Source: Humulus lupulus
Lineage: Eukaryota > Streptophyta > Magnoliopsida > Rosales > Cannabaceae
Assembly (NCBI RefSeq): GCF_963169125.1
Contig: NC_084801.1
Location: forward strand, 114,789,061 to 114,853,060
Direction: 5' to 3'
Length of the DNA: 64,000 nucleotides
The position numbers and the translations under genes are program-made. The notes beneath the pieces are model-generated. The model made no database searches. It was not told where the DNA came from and saw only the letters and a program-made list of their open reading frames with translations. Shown here piece by piece: positions 58,101-64,000 of this stretch. Positions within the stretch are counted from its first letter, which is position 1. Each line of letters opens with the position of its first letter.

Positions 58101-59213
58101 CCTTCGTTTTTGTTGCACTGGTAGAAAACTCTTGTCGATGTTCAGGACATAGCTGATGACTGCAGGGTCTTTCCCGACCATGTCTTTGTACGACCAGGCA
58201 AAGACTTCCTGGTTTCTCCTTAAAAACTCCACCAATGCTTGTTTTGTTGTTGTCTCTAAGATTTTATCGACTTTCACAACCCTGGTCGGATTTTCTTCAT
58301 CGAGTTGGACCTCTTCAAGGTCCTCGATGGGCCCAATTTCTTCCTCAAAATCCCCAAAGCGAGGATCCAAATCTCTATCCTCACTTTGGGCGACACCCTC
58401 TTTGGTGACATTATCACTTGAGTGGGCCTGAGCATCTATTTCCACTTGCAACTCTTTTCCGGGAGCATCTCTCGATACACCCTTCTTTGCCTTGGTGATC
58501 GAGGCGTTGTAGCACTCCCTTGCTTCCCGCTGATTCCCTAAGATGCATCCTACTCCTGTGTCGGTTGGGAATTTCATGGTGAGGTGTCATATCAAGGTGA
58601 CGGCTCGTAGGTTGACCAGAATTGGCCTCCCAATTACAGCATTGTATGCTAAAGGACAATCAACTACTATGAAAGTAGTGAGTAATGTCCTATTAGGAGG
58701 TGCAATACCTGCTGTAACTGGAAGCCTAATCGACCCTGTTGGGGCAAGCCCTTCACCAGAAAAACCATAGATGGTTTGGTTGCATGGGTCCAGGCCTTTG
58801 ACAGACAGCTTCATTCTTTCCAGCGAAGACTTGTATAGGATGTTGACCGAACTCCCTGTGTCGACCAACACCCTTTTCACCATCATGTTGGCAATTTGTA
58901 CGTCTACGACCAGCGGATCGGAGTGTGGGAATCGCACGTGCTGGGCATTATCAATTCCTCCTCTGTTCGAGCCTTTTTTGGTGCCCAATCTTCCACACTC
59001 ATCATCTCGATGTCCTGGTCGTGGCGTAGGGTTCAAGTGTATCGTTCCCTTGCCTTCCCATTGTCTCCCACAAGATGTAGGCCTCCGTAGATGGTGAGTA
59101 AAGTGCCTGCCACAGGATTCGGCTGTAGAGGTGGCGAGCATTGGCGTGCAGGTGCCTGTTCGTTGCCACCAGGAGCCTCTCGTTGAGACCCTCCTACAGT
59201 TCGCACATATTTT
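55110..59213 (-). pseudogene. Tat-C protease-RT-RNase H-aRNase H-integrase
   Basis: Minus-strand order: gag end and YGGLHLVGDNGKARERY (near 59060), protease with VLVDTGSSVNILYKSS (near 58850), RT (58300-57600; FMDAYSGYNQISMHP; YVDDMLVKS near 57660), RNase H (57590-56830; KKVVYYVSKWL), archaeal-type RNase H (56830-56540; SNNEAEYEALLAGLRLAKDM; IYSDSQLVVNQV), integrase zinc finger (HEGFCGDHTGG; CDKCQRF) and core (56000-55600; WGIDLIGSLPTGKGG; VSDNDT; HPQANGQVEAVNKTL), ending HLRKYYQ at 55113. Stops lie near 57709, 57603, 56826 and 55740. Frameshifts lie near 58570 and 56560. It is cut by Tat-D just inside the gag-protease junction. Confidence 0.92.
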
Positions 59214-59824
59214 TGACCCACGATTTGGCCATCGACACGGAGTCAAATATACGACAAAAAATAAAACGGCAAGTAAGAAAGATAATCTAATAGAAGAGAA
59301 TAAAATACCAAAGATTTATAGTGGTTCGGCCTCAAACGATGGTAATGACCTACGTCCACTTAGTGTTATTATTAAGACTGAATCTCAAAGCGGTGATCAA
59401 AGAACTAGGGTTCTTGAGTTTCACAAACTTCGAGAGAAAATACAATAAAATGATGGATAATTGCACTATAGCTCTCTCTTTTTCTCTATCTTAGCAAGAA
59501 GATTCAGGGATCAAAAGTCCCTTCCTTGAGCTATTTCACGTATATTTATAGGCTCAAGGAGGGTTACATATGCCAACGGGCCCTATCTTTCCTTAATAAT
59601 CGTGTATCAAGATAATAATGAAGAAATATTCAATGCAATTATTATAAGATTACAGTTTAAGAAGGAAATAAATCAGGTTATACGACCAGCCTGGTTGTAT
59701 CTAAAAGTTAACCCCTGGCGAAGCGATGTGCCTCTGGTCGATATTCGATCAGTTCTTTGGCCACTTGTCAACCACGTGTAAGAAATTACTGCCACATCAT
59801 CAGTAGCCATTTTTAGGGTAAACA
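59214..59824 (-). repeat. 3' LTR of Tat-D
   Basis: 611 bp. Minus-strand ends TGTTTACCCTAAAAATGG and CGTGGGTCA, with an intact minus-strand TATAAATATA box at 59550-59541. The purine tract AAACTTGGGGGGAAAA follows at 59840-59825. Confidence 0.88.
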
Positions 59825-60056
59825 TTTTCCCCCCAAGTTTATTTATTGCGACTAGCAATAAGTAAACTTAGGAAACTGACTCTTCGAATACCCCACGAAA
59901 TCTGTCAGAGCCGCCCATGCTTTCTCGAAAAAGGTGACCAATCATGTCTAATCAAGTCTTTTCGGTTTCCCAATAACTTTTCTGATGGCTATCACACTTC
60001 CCCACGCCTTGAAAAGTTACCATTTATGATTACCTTGGTAACCGCTCCTCGGCTAA

Positions 60057-60687
60057 TATAAATAACCCTTCAGAATTAGTTTTTTACTTTTTACGTTTTA
60101 ACTTTATCTTCAAGAGAACCGAAGACCCAGGAGTTACATTCCCAGGAACCCAGAAACTCAGACGAATCACGAAGCTCTCGCCCAACCGAATCAACTTAGC
60201 ACCCCAGAACTTTACTACATCTTTCATACAAGTACATTTCTTCAAATCTTTCAGTTGTTAATATGCCATGCAATACTTGTTTATCTCTATTTCTCATTTT
60301 TGAGTTCTTGACTGAATCTGCTTTGGGGAGATTGGGAATGTTAACCGATGCTTGAAAGGGTGATGAAACAACGTCTTGTAGGAGTTAAGAGCCAGTTTGG
60401 TAGTTGAGATTGTAGATTTAGGGCGTAAAATTCGATTTTTAAGCTAGTTGAAAAACTGGGTTTTTCCCGCCCCCTCGGAGTTGAAAAAGCTTTTTTCCCG
60501 AAAAACTTTTTACTTCCGCTTTTCAATCTATTTTTCAAACTGCCGTATAGAACTTAGTGTTTTTGCTAGAATGTTGCTGGTCGTATAAAAGCTTAACTTT
60601 TATATGAGAGCAATGTTATTCTGACTTTCAACACAGATTCTTAGGCTTTACGTTCTCACCTCCCTCTTTCTTTGTTCGCAGCTCTTC
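60057..60687 (+). promoter_or_regulatory. TATA box and leader intron of the Tat-D accessory gene
   Basis: TATAAATA at 60057-60064, a CAA|GTACA donor near 60231 and a TTCGCAG acceptor at 60681, then the ATG at 60688. Spacing matches Tat-C. Confidence 0.55.
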
Positions 60688-63387
60688 ATGCAAGCTCCTT
60701 GGGGAGGTGGTTAGCCTAACGACGACGACTTGCTTGCCCAATTACTTGAAGTTGAGGAGCATCCGTCACAGCTGGTACCAGAGATTCCTTTTTCTCGAAC
60801 CCCACCTAATAGACCTCAGATAAACCTTCCAGCCATGGGTAGAGTAAAATCCACAGCCCAGAAAAAGAAATCTTCCAAACCTTCAGACCAGCCTGCTCCT
60901 CAGGCTGGAATTCCCTCGACTAGTGGTCGGGAAAGAAATATCCCTGACCCAAATATTCAAACTCATACTCAGCCCCGAAACGTCGTTCAACCAGATGTTG
61001 AATGGTACATCGCACCTGTCAGCCGGGTAACGATCAGGATGATCGCTAATTACATCAAAAAATATGGACTCCCTGGGGTGACATTAGTTCAACCCACTCA
61101 AAACCAAAGGGCGAACTAGCCTGGAGGCACCTTTAGCGCCTGGTCGAGATACCACATTGAGGCAGGAGCGACCCTGCCTCTTCATCCTTTTTTTCCAGGG
61201 GGTGGCCAATTACTTCGGGGTCGCCCCTTTTCAAATAACTCCCAATGGATATAGAATGCTTGCTGCACTCTATATCCTTTATAGCCACAAAAAAATGGCC
61301 TCTCCCCACTCCACATGAGGTCAACTATCTGTTCGACCTAAATTCTAACCCCAAGCAAGAAAGCACGGGGTTTTTCCATTTTTGTCATCAGGAAATAGGT
61401 CACACTTTCATGACTGACACCACCTACATTTCGAACGTGGGGAGGTACCATCTGGAGTACTTCCTGACAACTGACATGGTCGCAAAAAACTTGGCCTTCA
61501 CTGAAGGAGGTAAAGTCTTTGTATCGCTGTTCGTCAATCTTTTTTCAATTTTTTTTTCTCCACTTTCCTTAGAAATTTAGTACGTTTCAGGCCCATGGTT
61601 GCGACCAGACCCTACCCCAGACATGGAGATGCGATCAGCCCTCCTGGCCAGAATGACCGACATAGAGAAAAGTGTCAAACAGCTGGTCACAAAGGCTAAC
61701 CTGAGGCTGGTCGGACTTTTAGCACCCCACCAAGACGTGAGGGAGTCAACAGCTAGAAGTGCCACTGGCGAGGAGATTCTCGAGTAGCACCCGGACGTGT
61801 TACAACCCCAAAGGAGGACAACTGGAGTGACAATCAGGGAACCCTCCAACACTCCACGAGTTGCTGCTCCCCCCGCCCCCCAGGGAAAGGGAAAAAAGAA
61901 GGCTACTCTCCCTCTCGAGCCTCTTGACGAATCGTCAGACGAGAACGGTACTGATTTCTCGCTCTTAGATAATCTGCCTATTCCCTATCACCTCTTCGAC
62001 GGGGATGGTAACTTTAAATACCCTCTTGCTTTAAATTCAGATTTCTTCAGGCCAGAGAGTGAGTGTAGCACTTGTAGGGTAAATATTGTAGCGACCAGTA
62101 ATGATAGATCGGGTATTATACTTTCAATCTCTCTGTCTTTGCTTCTTAAACTTGGAAAGTTTCTTTTATTATATTGCCTGACTGTTCGCTTGTTTCCTTT
62201 TTGTAGACATGCCTGCCGAACGTGCCTTCGACTTGTACACCAAGTTTGCAAGCAAGAAAAAGTCTCATAGGCGCTAGTCTGGGGAGGGCTACAGTAATCA
62301 ACCCACAAAGAAGCCTCGAACAGACGACCCTCCTACGTCTACTCCAACGAGGGAGACAACTCCTCCACCAGCTCCTACAAACCCAAATCTTCTGTCTCCA
62401 GTCGGACAGACTCCTCCTCCAGCTCTAGTCAAACCTACCCCTCCAACATCCACCGTCCAGCAATCGGCTGGTCATCGGGAAGAAGCCTCAGGAGACGACC
62501 TTACGGGCGCGGTGCTTAGCACAGTCAAAGATAGGCTTTCAAAAATAACAAAGCATAGACGCAGCTGAGAGGCAATCCAAGAGACCGGTTCCATGGGGGT
62601 CGACCAGGTCCTCAGTCGCGCACTGAACAAAGTGCTTGCTATAAGTTGCTTTCTGCTTTGTACATCGTCTTTTTAACTTGCTCCTATTAACGACCTTATC
62701 ATTTTCTGATTGCAGGGGGTGTTTACCCTGACCTCTTGCTGGTGATCTTCAAGTACATAGAATGCTCAGTTTGAGAAGAAACTCAGCGATCAGCTCAGTG
62801 CTGCTGAGGCTCAATACACCAAGCAACTCAAGGCGTCTGAGGCTACTTATGCAAAGCAGCTGAAGGCAGTCGAGGCGAAACATTCTGAGGCCCTCAAAGA
62901 GGTTGAGGCAAAGCATACCAAGGTTCTTAAAAAAGTTGAGGCGAAGCACCTCAAGGCATTGCAAGTGACCGAGGCCACAATTGCTTCTCTCAAAGAAGAG
63001 CTGAAGAGGAAGGATGCAAGTATCAGAAAGATCACTGCATCCAAGGAGCAGTACAAGGAGGTCTCGCTCAGGAATTATCGGGAAGCCCTTAAGCTTCAAG
63101 ATGAGCTTGCAATAAGTCACCAAGAGGTTGCTGCTTTAGAGGAACAGAACGCCCGTAACCTTGAAAACTATGAGGGGGCATCGTTCGAGTGCTTCTACTT
63201 ATTCTGGAAGAACAATCCCACTACCAACTTTTCCTATCTTCCAGACCATATCAGGGAGGCGGAGCTGGCTAGGTGTGTTGCTCGTCTGGAGGAAGAGACA
63301 ATTCCAAGGTCTCCAGAAATTTCTCTAGCAATCGGCATTGAAGGCGTCCGAGAAGAAGCTGGGGATGCAGTCGACCAGCAGCAGTAG
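60688..63387 (+). pseudogene. Antisense accessory gene of Tat-D, PF04195-like
   Basis: Exon 1 (60688-61509): MQAPWGGG start, a long Pro/Ser linker, ATLPLHPFF block, then (after a one-base shift near 61192) ALYILYSHKKMA-type sequence and VGRYHLEYFLTTDM. Exon 2 (61573-62058) has an acidic DESSDENGTDFSLLD run. Exon 3 (62208-62640) begins MPAERAFDLYTK; its donor reads ATAAGT instead of GTAAGT. Exon 4 (62716-63387), after a TTGCAG acceptor, is a coiled coil (VEAKHxxALKK repeats) ending FYLFWKNNPTTNFSYLPDHI and DAVDQQQ. Stops lie near 60718, 61118, 61784, 62276 and 62567. It preserves the exon 4 acceptor that Tat-C lost. Role unknown. Confidence 0.62.
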
Positions 63388-64000
63388 CAATCGCCACAAG
63401 ACCCCCAGGCAACTTCGTAATTTTTTTCTCTTTTAAATATATGACCTACGAGTCGTGATGTAAAGACGGTTCCTTATTTAATATTTGATTGCTGCATGGG
63501 CAGCAATTTTCCTTTTAATCGAACAATTACATCCGAGCAGTACTGCTCGTGGTGTAAAGTAATTCTTTTTTGATATTATAATACATTTGCGTCTTATTAT
63601 AACATATGTTCGCATGACTGAACTTAGCATAGCACTTTGGTTTGATTTAGCAAAATATAAAATTTTGAAAAATACTCTACGTACCCTGGTATGCTTTCAC
63701 TTATTTTTCCCATGTGTTTACATACCTTTCGATATGCTTTGCTTACTAGATACCTTATATGCCCCCTAGTGATTGAGGAGCTTTAGGTCCTTGGTCACTT
63801 GCCTTGACCAAAACCTGTTCAAAAAATACTGCTCAGAGCAAAACAATTAAAATTGTAATAGAGCAAAACAACACACGTAATGAGAAAATACTTGTATAAA
63901 ATACAATAATTGGAAAGAATGACTGGTTATGCACAATCCTTATATTTCTCGTAATAAATGGACAAAACGTGTCTATACGAGTGATCGAAAAGATCTTACA
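63388..64000. other. Spacer downstream of the Tat-D accessory gene
   Basis: AT-rich non-coding sequence nearly identical to 54399-55010. It runs to the window end before pol begins. Confidence 0.6.

Larger units (their letters stand above)
48909..59213 (-). mobile_element. Tat-C: Ty3/gypsy Tat-type retrotransposon, minus strand
   Basis: Plus-strand order: 3' LTR (48909-49508), purine tract, antisense accessory gene on the + strand (49739-54398), spacer, pol on the - strand (55110-59213), then cut by Tat-D. An LTR of another family interrupts the accessory gene. Archaeal-type RNase H and the integrase ending HLRKYYQ assign it to the Tat lineage. Its gag and 5' LTR lie beyond the window. Confidence 0.9.
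59214..64000 (-). mobile_element. Tat-D: 3' part of a second Tat element, minus strand
   Basis: LTR (59214-59824), purine tract and the antisense accessory gene follow the Tat-C layout with high similarity along the whole stretch. It is inserted in the Tat-C gag-protease region at 59213. The left flank is ATTTT; the right copy is beyond the window. Pol would start right of 64000. Confidence 0.9.

Overview
This window looks like gene-poor, repeat-dense nuclear DNA of a flowering plant, probably a eudicot; the species cannot be read from it. The evidence is a mix of plant-specific repeats: Ty3/gypsy chromoviruses of the Tekay/Del type (C-terminal chromodomain, initiator-tRNA-Met primer site, LTRs above 2 kb), Ty3/gypsy Tat-lineage elements (archaeal-type RNase H, accessory ORFs, purine tracts of the form TTGGGGGG), a Ty1/copia element, several solo LTRs, and MITE-like DNA transposons. 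I found no single-copy host gene, no tRNA or rRNA gene and no CRISPR array.

Left nest (1-25639). The oldest layer is a Tat element (Tat-B, + strand; integrase tail 19301-20267, antisense accessory gene 21160-23869, 3' LTR 24919-25639). It was broken at 19300 by a Tekay-like element P (+; 13585-19300). P was broken at 13584/13585 by Tekay-like element M (-; about 2969-13584). M carries a 2.25-kb solo LTR (8897-11144, TSD CTCAT) in its 5' leader, and its 3' LTR is interrupted near 2969 by another Tat element (Tat-A, 1 to about 2968). The left halves of Tat-B, P and Tat-A lie outside the window.

Middle nest (25640-43279). A non-autonomous DNA transposon with 60-bp subrepeats in both inverted arms (26298-41284) hosts a Tat-type element T3 (26850-40373; two LTRs, near-perfect TSD). 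T3 has a gag but no pol. It hosts a solo LTR within a solo LTR (27761-29777, with 28813-29638 inside) and a rearranged Tekay-like remnant Q (32088-38337) whose two LTR pieces face each other in opposite orientation. Q is itself split by an LTR (35610-37183) full of GC-rich minisatellite. Smaller MITEs follow (40528-41228; 41375-41700 with a perfect 9-bp TSD), then an AT-rich stretch with a repeated GGTAAC-TG-GTTACC motif.

Right nest (43280-64000). A decayed Ty1/copia element (-; 3' LTR 43280-44836, coding remnants to 48612) is broken by Tat-C (-; 48909-59213). Tat-C is broken by its close relative Tat-D (-; 59214 to beyond the window). The accessory gene of Tat-C holds a second copy of the minisatellite-bearing LTR (52331-53656).

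The most interesting recurring feature is an accessory gene between pol and the 3' LTR, antisense to gag-pol, in all four Tat elements that keep this region (Tat-A, B, C, D). Each has its own TATA box just inside the LTR. A leader intron is visible in Tat-A, C and D, with an acceptor in Tat-B. Each has a domain resembling the 'putative gypsy type transposon' family (PF04195). Three of them (B, C, D) show several coding exons and a coiled-coil C-terminal part. Most coding sequences here are pseudogenes with stops and frameshifts; the accessory gene of Tat-A is the best-preserved frame. Assignments rest on reading motifs by eye; no alignment or database search was run.
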